Positions 1 through 11,400 of a stretch of DNA of 64,000 nucleotides are shown in pieces; position 1 is the stretch's first letter; every line of letters starts with the position of its first letter. This stretch comes from Daphnia pulex. Lineage: Eukaryota > Arthropoda > Branchiopoda > Diplostraca > Daphniidae. A program made the position numbers and the translations under genes. Below the pieces are notes generated by a model that searched no databases, had not been told where the DNA came from, and was given only the letters and a program-made list of their open reading frames with translations. The stretch spans positions 6,634,001 to 6,698,000 of the forward strand of contig NC_060020.1 of assembly GCF_021134715.1 (NCBI RefSeq). Reading direction: 5' to 3'.

Positions 1-3000
1 TTTTTTTTTAATTTTTTACAAATTTTAAGGCTTATAAATCAAATGTCCCACCCCACCCACCCTAGTGTCCTCATTTACCCCCCCCCCCCAAATAGGCACC
101 TCCCACAAATTTTTGAAAACTTTAGCCGTTTCCTACGGGTAAACGGTTTACTCTAAAATTAAATAAAAAATATGGGGGGTACCTCTACATGTTAAATATA
201 TAAAAATGTAAAAAAAAATAAAAAAGGGTGATTATATTGGGAGATATGGGGGAAAACGAAAACCGTCCCGGCTTACTCCAGTCTCCCCTACATTCATAAG
301 TTGTTTCAAAGTCGTCCGCTTCGTTTGGGTTGGATATCCAAGCCGGACATCATTTTTCATTGTTTTGGACCTCAAAATGTCGTCTCACCATCCGATGGAT
401 ATTTCAACTAGGACCCCAAAAACAGAGGATCAAAATCGACTGTCAAGGATGTCCGCAGCAGCCTAATAACGGATGGATCTAGTTTCTTAGTTTGGATGGC
501 CGCACGTTCTCTGGACGTCCTATGGATGACGTGTGCTAGTAGGGAAGTCATGACTTAAGTAGTTTTTTCACAAATTTGACGATTCGGTGACTTTCGACGT
601 AAGCCTAATAAAACTTGACTTTGAGGTTGACGTTTCGGAAAATTAAATTTCCCCGTCAAAGTAAATAAAAAATTTTGTCTGCTGTTTTCTGTAAAATCTC
701 TGATGAATTTTCAGGTTCTGCCAGTTCAATTTTCTTATATATATTGGGATTTCCCAATTCCCAAATATAGCCCCCAATTTGTTTATTGGAATTATTATTT
801 CAAGTCTCAACTTTTTCGTTAATCCTGTAAATCTTGATAAAATACTTAGCATTCCGTTTAAAAAATGCAAAGAACAGCAAAAACAGATAACATTTTCGAT
901 AAAATAGTTGCAGTTTTGCTGCCATAAAGTGCTATGATGCTAATTGGGACAGTCGAATGGGAGACTGTGTCTCTTACCGCAGACTTCATTATAAAGCAAT
1001 CATCAGTGGCTCCGCGGTTTAACGCTAGATTAGAATACACGTTAGTCTTGTGGCGCAGTGTCCAAATCCCAAATCCGATTAAACAAACAATTAATCCCCC
1101 AATTCAATTTATATTTTTTTCTGTTTGATTAACTTCCATCGTCAAATTAATTTTTTCTTTAAAAACAATAGTTGGGAAGAACAAAGGGTTGAAATCTCTC
1201 AAGAAAAATCTTACACAACTCCAAGGCTTGAACTTGAATCCAAAATCTTATATCACGAGACCACTAATAATTCTCTCAACAAAGCACGAAACCATCACGA
1301 AAACCTATGCGAACGGAACCTTTATCATTTCTATTCAGCAGAAAAAAGAGCTTCTTGACAGTTTTGGGTGGTCCTACATGGGTGGCCGATATCAGTCAGG
1401 ATGCATGTTGAACAGATGTAGCTTTTTCATGGCATCCCAGAAAAAAATATAATGTTTTCAACAAAGTGTTATTACTGGTAAACTTATTGGTTACTTACTG
1501 GCCAGTGGACACATTTAAAAATCCTTCTAGGGTTCTCATCAGTTTCTCGTTAAGAGTTGTCTGCCTGATTCATTCTGAAATTGGTGCAGATTGCTTGCAT
1601 TCCAATTTCACTCGTTGTCAGCCTCTTTGATGACCCTCCTCAAGATTTTGATTCCTTTCAAGACACCAAAACAACTCCTTTATTGGTTCTCCCTTTTTTT
1701 CAGCACCTTTGAAAGAAAATGGAAATGCAGTAATTCAGGTTAAATGTTAGTTTGAGTAAATGAGTATACAGCAACTTATAACTAGGCTAAACCTTTCACT
1801 TTTCTGTAATAAACTAATAACACTTCATCGTTAAAATGCATAGATTAATAATAAAATATCAACTGAGATTGCATGAGCATGCAACCCGTGTTACAAAACA
1901 AATAGCAAATTACGAGCAAGAAAAGAGCCTTTGGCTGCTTTGACGGAACAATCGGTTAACTGAAACCAATCCGATAATGAATCAGCTAGAGGCGCTAGAG
2001 GGTAGCAAAACGTTATTGCCTTCATGCGACTCTAGCATAAGAGAACGTAAACCAATCCGTTCTACGCCCATCAAAAAATCCGTTTTTGAACGACACGGAA
2101 TCGGATCAGTATCAGTTCACTGGTGAAATCTGTGTTGTGGGAATAGACGGGAGCTCGGAAAAACCGCCTCGCGGCCCCAGGTTAAATTTTCTTATGGAAC
2201 TGAGCGACCTCCCCTTTAATGGCTCTGTTAAAACGTTAACTGTTTTTGCCGGTTTTTGCTGACGTTAGGATCACTACAGGAATAGTGCGTTACACGCAAT
2301 ACGGCAATAAACTTGGAATGTACGTCACTACTCGCCAATGTAACTTGGAGCTACTGCCATCTAACGCTCGACAACCCACCCTCGTTCTTCTTTCGGTCTG
2401 CCGGAAGTAAGTGATGAAATCTGGTATCGATTCAGAGAACAAACGGTTAGATTTAGCGCAAATCAAATGTCCCATATCGCATCATTTATCCTATTTTGAT
2501 AACGTCGTCAGTTGACCATCGATTACATTAGGGCCGTTACGAGGCGAAGCAGCTGAAAGTTGTGAAACGAATTTTCGGTTGGAAACATGCATCTAGACTC
2601 TCGACGACACAGAAATTCTTGGAAAGTTGGAAACCTCTTCGAGGAAAATCCTTGCGTGATTAACCACAACTAATTTTTCTCCGTCCCATTGAAGAATCTA
2701 AAAAATAATCAATAGAAATAAGAGATAGTAATAAGTAATAAAAGAATCTAGCCTTAGTAAGTTAAAAATGGAATTTACATTTTTAAAGGAACGAAATCTT
2801 TCTGACTAGTAAGACTTAGACCATCAGTAGGTCTATGTTTATTTCTATGAGAATATGAGAAGCTGAAAGAAAACGAAGAAGTGTGATTTCGAAGCGAACC
2901 TCCAGTTACCTTTTAAATATATCCCGTTAACTATCTAACAAAAAGCGGGTTACGCACAGAACAAAGTTATGTATATTACTAGTAAACGTTTTCTTTTTGT

Positions 3001-3903
3001 TATAAAAAAAAATCCAAGGTTATATGGATGGTGCGTACGTATGACTCGGTGAAAAAGTTATTTAGATGGTTGTTCCAGTGATTTCACTTGCGGTCATAGA
3101 CTCGCTATCAACGTCAACTTGCAACCAGCATTTGATCATTAAACATTTATACCCACTCATCATTTCTCACTTTTATGTTCGTAGAGTTGGTACATCATGT
3201 AGAAAATATTCTTCTGTCACGAATGTTATTGCACCACGGACCCACTATCCATTTAGATTATATATGCGGCGGATTTACAACCAGTTTAAAAAAAAGAAAA
3301 ACACATTTTCGCCTTGGATTTTTTTTTACATTTAGGAAGTGTGGTTGACGAGTGCGAATATGTGCGGGACCCGGTCCAGTAAAAATATGGATAAAAATGA
3401 ATCTGTTGAAAAGGTCGAGAGACCATCTTCCAGCACAGTACGAACATAGAATATATATACATAGATATTTGACTGCAGTGCGGCTAGCAACAATTGTCTC
3501 GGGACTAAAGTCTAGACGTTTTGACTGGAAATTAGCGAGTCTGTGAAAAAACAGGGACTTGACTTTCCGGTGGATTCGAGCCAACACAGCATTTTGTCAA
3601 TTAGAGACGTCAAGAAAACGCAATTGGCTCATCCAGCGGAAAAAGAAGGTAAAACGACGGACGAAAGAAGGTTTGAACGTTGAAAGTAAAAGGGGAAAAA
3701 AAAGAAGAGACATGACTTGATAGGTCCTATCAACATCAGCTTGAGATTTGTGAGCGACTGGATGTATATGCTTTCTTCGCAATGTTTGTCACGAGAACAC
3801 GCTAAAAATCCTACTTTTTATTTATTTATTCCTAAAAATTTTTACATGAAGGAATTAAATCAATTTAGTGGCGCATATGCTCATTTTATATCTCTACCAA
3901 AAT

Positions 3904-3946
3904 CTACCCGCACTGAAAGTTTAAAAATTCCAATTTATGCGGGTAG
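3904..3946. repeat. Short inverted repeat (9-bp stem)
   Basis: CTACCCGCA at 3904-3912 is the exact reverse complement of TGCGGGTAG at 3938-3946, separated by an AT-rich 25-base loop. It lies in an intergenic AT-rich patch with AAAATTTT-type runs on both sides. It may be a remnant of a small fold-back element or chance. Confidence 0.35.
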
Positions 3947-4859
3947 TTGCGCACAAAAATTTTAATTCTTAATGATTTTTGTGTTACCAGAATGTGACAT
4001 TTGATGAGCTAACCTCAACGACTTGGAACCCATTTCGCAATTGCTGGTTCATCAGCTGTAGTTTTCACCTACATTCTTATCCGCATTCTTAGTGCGCAAA
4101 TTATGTCTAACCAAGTAACTACATAAATCGGAAATAGTTATTAGATCGTTCTCTCAATGTCAGCCATGGATTTCCAGCGCCACTTTGTAACAGGCTCAAA
4201 AGAGCCATTCAGACGTATCGTTTCATACGTTTCGTGTATATTCATAAGTAAATCCTGATTAGTTTGGACACATCATTTAATAGTGATTATCAATGAAAAG
4301 GTCAATGGCAAATCCCCGCTGTCGAGAGCAACGGATTCGTTGTTGATAAATCTTAGATCATTCCCCCCGTTCTCCTTTGTTTGTTTTTTCTTTTATAAAA
4401 AGAGGAACGTTTTGAGTCCATTTTTTTCTCTTTTATTTCCTCCTATATACCCCATATATTCCACCAAAAAAAGTTCCGCACCGGACTCGTCTGGATCACC
4501 GTCGACATTCCGGGGCGAGTCCAAAATGTCGTCGTCGAGAAAAAAAAATCCTGTTGTACGCATCTGTACCAGCGATTTTCGAAATGCCGTTGAGATACAA
4601 GCTCGTCATCGAATTTTCAAAGGAGGAGTCGACGACGAGTTACTTTACGAGCTCTGCGCACAGAACAAGAATTTTTCGTTCGTTCGTTTTTTTTTTAAAT
4701 AAAAAAAAAGGTAAACGGTGTAGCGTCTTGCAGCAGTTGATTTTACGATGCCGATCGTCGAAGAACGGGAGGATATGTCAGAAGCCAATGCGGACGGACC
4801 GTGGAATGTTCACTGATGGGGGGCGACCGCGCGTAGCTTCAAAAACCTCTGACGGCGTC

Positions 4860-5429
4860 TCATTTTGCGCTAGTAGTGCGTGCGTATATCTGTGTGTGTG
4901 TGTGCGTTCGCTAGCTATATATGTGTATGTGTGTGAGTTGTGTGGCTACGTGTCTATAGCTCGGCTCTGATTGGCTGTTGACGAGCGGAGTTTTTCGGGA
5001 GCTAGACTGGGGCTGGCTCTAGTCCAAACAACCCTCCACACTTTTGCTGCTCTCTTTATTTCTTCCCGTTCTGTCCTACGTCTACCCCCCAACAGCTAGT
5101 GGGTTGTATTGTAAAGAGAGAAGGAGAGAGAGAGACCGAATCCCCACACGAGGATTGCTTCCCAGTCATCCAGTCATTCACCATTCGGACCTTGACCGGG
5201 CTGGAATAGCGACACAAAAACGGTTGTGTACACACAAGTGTCGTTACAACATTGACCCGAAATCAATTTTATTTGCCATCGCTTTCATTTGTGCTCGAGT
5301 TTTGATCCCCGTACATCGGAGTTCAACAGAAATGACGTGTCATGGCGGTGACTGCTGCTGAGTGGACGTGAAATGACTTCGACAGCCTTGACACACACTT
5401 TAATTGAAGATAATTCAAACTAAGAAGAC
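4860..5429 (+). promoter_or_regulatory. Probable promoter and 5' UTR of KCNQ
   Basis: The segment upstream of the inferred KCNQ start contains a TG-repeat tract (about 4890-4945), an inverted CCAAT box (ATTGG, about 4969-4973) and a GAGA-rich stretch (about 5115-5136). Such elements are common in TATA-less arthropod promoters. I see no clear TATA box. The assignment rests mainly on position directly upstream of the 23-nt first coding exon, so the transcription start is unknown. Confidence 0.35.
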
Positions 5430-8400
5430 ATGGAACCCAGAGATCCAGAGAGGTAAAATGAAATCAAACCCATTTTCATAAAAAAAACTATAAAAATCAA
5501 TTCAATAATATAGATTAGAACAGTTCTATATATCTGGGGATATATGGAAATCAAAGATTCGCGTCGGCATAGATAGGCTATAGAGTCCGTGTAGCTTTCG
5601 TGCAGCGTGCAACACGTGCTTTGTGGCAGACTCCAGGGGTTTCGTCTATATTATCCGCATTCGCATTTCTCAGATGCAGCCACTTTCTCTCTCATCGCTT
5701 GTGTCTTATTTCTTTCCGTTCAGTCTGTTCAGTGTGTTCTTTTCGAGCTTTATTTTTATCGCGTCTTGTTTTGATGCCGTTGACATGTGAACGAGAGCCG
5801 AAAAAAACAAGACAAAGTGAAACCTTTTTTTTTTTTTTTCACTGAGACTCTCGTCGTCGCATCGTTATGGGAACACTCTGTGTAGACGTGGTTGCCGCTG
5901 GCACGGGATCCTGGTGACATCTCCTCTTCCAAGAGTCCCTCGAGTTCAATAAATAATCGTTTGTTATGAAGGGAATTACTGTCGTGAAGGGAAAAAAAAT
6001 TCCCGACTGCTATTGGTCGACTTATGGAACGTTCAAACATTGTCGGCCGAGTTCACCATGTTCACTCCCGTTTTTTAATAGAAATAGATTTTCTTTTTTA
6101 GAATTCTCTTCTGTTTTTAAAAATAAGAAAAAATATGAAGGGATGATGAAGCAAGTTGAAAAGGAAATGAACCTGCTGGAAACGAATTCTTTGAGTTGTT
6201 CTAATAGATAAAAAAAAACGTGCGCTGTGCAGCAGCAGCAGCAGAGACGACGTGATCTTCTTCCTCGTTTCTTTTCTCTTTGCGATGTATGCGGGGTGGG
6301 TTATTTTCGGATAGTTTTTTTTTTCTTCTTTTCCTATTTCCTCGCTCCCTTTCAAAATTCCCGCCAGCAGATTGTGCTCGAGCACAACACAAAATGCTGG
6401 ATATATTTATTTATTGCTCAACCCGAGGATCCATGGCTCGTCCCCTCTCTGGCCAGCGCAGCTCTCGTCTGCTGTCTGAAAACGAGGAGCAACTACTTTG
6501 GATCCCGCCCGTCTTATCGGCACTTTCGACGTGTAGTTAATGAACGATTTATGCCGGGATTTATGTGAGCCTTGTATTCCCCGCTCCGTTCTGCTAGCTG
6601 CTCTGTCTTTCTCTCTCCACCGAAAGGCATTCAAAAACAGAATGGATAATAGCCGGGATAAAATAGAAAATGCAAATACGTGACGACACTCATCTTTCAC
6701 GCTGCTGCTGGGAGAAGCAAGGTGCTTATGCTACACCCCTTGTTGTCGGGACTGGAAACCCCTCTGTATAATGGCTACTCAGACTATATTCCCAGGCATT
6801 CAGCAGTTCAAAGCGACCAGCAATATGTCAGCGCCAACCCAGTGAAAGTAAAAATTCTTTCTTGTTCGCGACTTTTCCCCTCCACCACCATTCTTATCGA
6901 CAAACAGCACGTTCGGATCGTAAATTGCCCCCAAACGATAAAACGAACTCGTTAAATTCCTGATTTCTCTTTTTTTTTTTTTTTGTTTGGTTGTTGTCTG
7001 GTTCATTCCTTGGCAAATCACCATGACAAGAAGCAAATAACAAAAATGCGGATGAGTGGGTAAAAGGGGGGAGAGAGAACTTCAAGAGTCCGGACTGATT
7101 TAGTAATTTACAACTTTGTACATCCCCTTGAGGATCTTTGCCCTGGGTCTCATTAACATCACTTGGCCCGGTGCACATCTTTCTTCTTTAACCGCGATGA
7201 ATTCAAAAGACGTGGGCGGCAATCAGCGGAATAATCATTGGCCTGGTTTGGCTCGGTGATTCATTACATCACCTTGATTGGCTTTTGGGCTCATTATTCT
7301 AATCAAGAAAAATATACATCTCAATGACTACGTACAGTAGCTATAACACAAAATCTCTTTTGTTATTCGCTTCCCGACAGCTTGAAATGTCGTCACAAAT
7401 CTATGCAATGGAGGAGAAGAGACGAAGACGGAGAAGAGGATGAAGACTCTTGCGCTACTAGTCCAGCGACGGAAGCGTTATTTGAAGAGAACCGGATGTT
7501 GGCCCCGTCCACGTCGTCGTACAAATCGTCGCCTCTGCTGGACAACTCGTCAGCTCCATCAACGCCCATGAAGAGTCCGACCGGAGCGTCGGAACTCAAC
7601 CGGCAAATATTGGCGTTGCGGCGGGAGAGCCGGGCGTCCCGCGGAAGCACCGGCGTGATCGAGATGGTCGAAGACGCTCTGGGCGGCGCCGTCGTCACCG
7701 TCCCACCGAGCAGCTGCTCCGGCAACGGCGGATCAGCCGGCCGGGATGCCCGCTACCGCAAATGGCAAACGCGCTTGTACAATTTCTTGGAGCGGCCCCG
7801 AGGCTCTAAAGCGATCGCTTATCACGTCGTCGTGTGAGTAAATTTTTTTTTTCCCTCCGCCTGATTTATTTCCACCTGCCGTTTCCTCTTCCGTGTATTT
7901 TTTTTATAGGAGGGATTTAAAAAATTATTATTATATGTACATGTATGCATATTCATAAAAGGGAGCACGCCGTTTGCGTTTTGCGTATAGAGTCTGGCCG
8001 CCGCCGCCGGGGTTTGTTCATGTTGCAGTTGACGATGCGCACGGGGAAACTTTGATATCGAGAGAGAAAGTGCGTGCCGGGCGATAATTGTGTTGTGCCG
8101 AGTCACGGGGTTACATCACCGCTCAGAGTTTTTGATGACTTGATCATTCTGGGAGGTGTTCGTATATGGTTCAGTTAACTCAATTCTTCGGCCTTTTAAA
8201 ACTTGAGCTCTATAGAGGTTTTTCCATTTGGTTCGTGTAAGTAGAGGGAAAAGTCGTGCGGCTAGTCGACTAGTGCGCACCATGGCGGGGGATAGCCGAA
8301 ACTTGCTGCAGACTTTGCTTGATCCAAACGATAGTCACCGTAAGGCCATGTACTGTAACCTGTCAGGCTGTCAGCAGCAAAAGTGAAACCTGTTTTATTT

Positions 8401-11400
8401 CTTAAGTGTTTAAAATGGTAACAGCTTTTTGTTTGATATGTTCAACTTATGAAAAAAAGAGATCGCAGAAGTTTTTTCAAAGTGCCAGAATGCAACATTA
8501 ACAGTAACTCAATTGAGAAAGAACTCATTTCACTTTGAAAAAACTTCGGCGATCTCTTTTTTTCATAAGTTGAACATATCAAACAAAAAGCTGTTACCAT
8601 TTTAAACACTTAAGAAATAAAACAGGTTTCACTTTTGCTGCTGACAGCCTGACAGGTTACAGTACATGGCCTTACGGTGACTATCGTTTGGATCAAGCAA
8701 AGTCTGCAGCAAGTTTCGGCTATCCCCCGCCATGGTGCGCACTAGTCGACTAGCCGCACGACTTTTCCCTCTACTTACACGAACCAAATGGAAAAACCTC
8801 TATTGAAATACTGTTCGTGAAAGCTTCAGCTTCGTTTACGTGAAGGGAAAAACCTGCGCTAGAAATAATGATGGACGTTTTGGTGCAGTGCAATCAGAGA
8901 GCCTGTGCCCAGCAGGTCTGCCTTTCTCCCCCTATTTCTTCTCCGTTTTCTAAAAAAACAAACAGACAAAAAAGAATTTCCCCTTTTAACAAAGTAGAAC
9001 AACTCCACTTTGTCCCACATATACGTAAATAAGTCTTTTGTTTATTTGGGGGATCTGATATATGAAATTATTCAAGTCGACAAGGCTGTCGCCTTGCGTA
9101 ACATTTCATCGATCCGGGGCGCATACATTTCATACCCGCCACTTGATTTGATTGGATCGAATCAACACAAAAAAAGGGGGGGGGGGAGGACGTTATGTAT
9201 AAAAACACACGGGGGAGGAAGTAATTGCTGTTTGCCTTCAAGTCGATTTTGTTATGACCGACTCTGCTGTGCTTTTCGACAAGATTGATGATACGCTCAA
9301 TAATCCCCGCAGTCCACCATCGTTACACGGCATGTATAACAGCAAGCAGCGAACGATGAATTTCAATGATTCATCAAATTGTTGGAGGGGAGAGAAGCTT
9401 CACCACTTGCTGCGACTCTCTGTGTGTGTTTCTTTGTCATTAACGCATTTATGTGTGTGTGTGTGTGGAAATACTGGGGGCTGGACAAAGGTAGACATAA
9501 TACAACCGCTCGTGTTTGATCGATACAGTTTGCATGGCGGTGATCACATAAACTTTGAGAGTTGCTTTTAAAAAAAAATTCAAAACCCCCTGGGGCTATT
9601 TTTTACCCAATAAATGCCACACCCATGCAAGGATCGATTGGTCAGAAATCTAATGGATTCGTCGGATTTGCTCTAATATTTCTATCACACCATACATTTG
9701 ATCTGTTGTTAGCGGGTGTGGCTCTTTTTTATTTTATTTCCCATATTCTCACGCGCGCTGTTCTAATCCACTTTGGCAAACATTGACCCACAATCACGAG
9801 CGCTCCTCTCTTCCGGCGAAGCTCTAACAATATATTGCCCGTATTTTATTATTTTTATTCTCTCCGGCTGTTTACTTTTTTTTCCCCATTGTTTTCCTTT
9901 GCGTTTTCTTATTTCCAAAGTCTTGGAAAACAGATGGTCAACAGATCACCACCACCGATGCGTGGGTGGGGACACACACACACATATCGCCAGATAAACT
10001 GCGAGCTGGCCTGGCCGATTTCTTCTCGGATGTTTGTTATCCCCGGGACAGTTTTTCTTTTGTTTTTAGTTCGATTCATCGACATGGAAATGGATGTTGA
10101 AAGCTCCGTGACGGTTGTTTGTGCACTATGCACGATCGCGTGCAAGAGTCACGACGTCCTCCTCCTGTTACGTGTTGACTTGTGGGAAGGGGGGCGACAT
10201 CTTCATCTGATCTGTTTTTTTCTATCAGTGGACGACGGGTCAATTTATTTTGTCTGTCCGTCTTCTTGTCGTGTTTGTTTGACAGGTTCGTGATGGTATT
10301 TGCCTGTTTGGCTCTCAGTGTCTTTTCGACCATTGAGGAATTCCAGGAATCAGCTGACGTGGCTCTCCTCTACATGGAAGGATTGGTCGTCTTCTGGTTC
10401 ACCGTCGAATTCATTTTCAGGTAATAATGAAAAGTCGCCAATTATTTTAGCTTTAACCTCTTTTGGCATTTGACCATCATCGCCATGTCGTTTCCACTCC
10501 ACAAATTTGATATGTCAATTCGGTCGAACATTGTTGGATGTACATTTTGGCAAAGTTATTATCTATATACGCTCTTGATTTTGATTACGACCGATTTTGA
10601 TCCTTTCTGGCTGGCGCTCCGATCAGGAAAAAGATTGGCGTATACTATTTGTCATTTGATTGTTATTAACCCAACGACGTTATCTATTCCGATTTTAGGC
10701 TCTGGTCGTCCGGTTGCCGTTCGCGCTACCAGGGATTCCTCGGTCGTTTGAAGTTTTTACGGCGGCCTTTCTGCGTGATCGGTGAGTCTACGTAGTAGTA
10801 CACGGGGCGCGGTACTTTTGTGCGAGCCAAAAAGGACTCGGGCGATGCCAAATTTCGCGGCAACAACACCGACGAATACATACACACACAAGAGGAATAA
10901 CAGCGCCGCCGAGGTGGTCGCTGCTTCCACAACAACTTAACAGAGACGACGACGACGTTTGTGTCGGTTTGTGTGTTGCAATTGAAACGGCGCCGCCGGG
11001 GTCGTGAAAATAACGTCTTGTTTATACACACACGAGCGACGATCAAATCAAAAAGGGGACAGAAAAAACCATGTGCTGTCGTTGCAAGGCCGGTCGGAGT
11101 TATAACGGACCCCACTGCATCAACATCGTTCATTTCTCTTTTGGTCCATTATAGTAGTACATTACGTCATATAGCTATAATTCGTCAATGTTGTTTTGAG
11201 ATAGGGAGGCTGACAATCCGTCTTGTTTTTCTCTATTTGTCTGCCTTGGATTGGCGTTAGATGTCGTGACGATCGTTGCCAGCGTCGTCGTGATCTCGCT
11301 GGGCAGCGGCGGCCAGGTTTTCGCCACATCCGCCCTCCGCGGGCTCCGCTTCTTCCAGATTCTCCGCATGGTGCGCATGGATCGCCGCGGAGGCACCTGG

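Larger units (their letters stand above)
1..5429. other. Gene-poor left flank
   Basis: I find no reading frame here with family similarity or convincing splice structure. The first 250 bases are A/T-rich and homopolymer-rich. From about 300 to 3000 the sequence is unique-looking and AT-rich. From about 4860 it becomes rich in TG and GA tracts and probably grades into the KCNQ promoter and 5' UTR. Short open frames such as 3258-3587 and 4283-4702 lack protein-like composition. Confidence 0.5.
8212..8803. repeat. Near-perfect 273-bp inverted repeat with 46-bp loop
   Basis: Bases 8212-8484 are the reverse complement of 8531-8803 with no indel: paired positions always sum to 17015. I found a single mismatch (8467 A against 8548 G). 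The 46-bp centre (8485-8530) contains the palindrome CTCAATTGAG. If the ends are trimmed, a TA dinucleotide flanks GAGG...CCTC on both sides (8213-8214 and 8801-8802), compatible with but not proof of a TA target duplication. Transcribed with KCNQ, it would form a long double-stranded stem. It could be an hpRNA/endo-siRNA-type locus, a fold-back element or an assembly palindrome. Confidence 0.95.
7834..10285 (+). other. Second intron of KCNQ
   Basis: The 2452-bp intron between the N-terminal and S1-S2 exons has donor GT|GTGAGT at 7834 and acceptor GACAG ending at 10285. Apart from the large inverted repeat at 8212-8803 it contains a TG microsatellite near 9420-9470 and pyrimidine-rich tracts. 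I see no other gene in it. Confidence 0.7.

Noticed and set aside
4283..4970. Two overlapping plus-strand frames of about 139 codons
   Set aside because: Phe- and Ser-rich translations over T-rich DNA, better explained as KCNQ upstream sequence.
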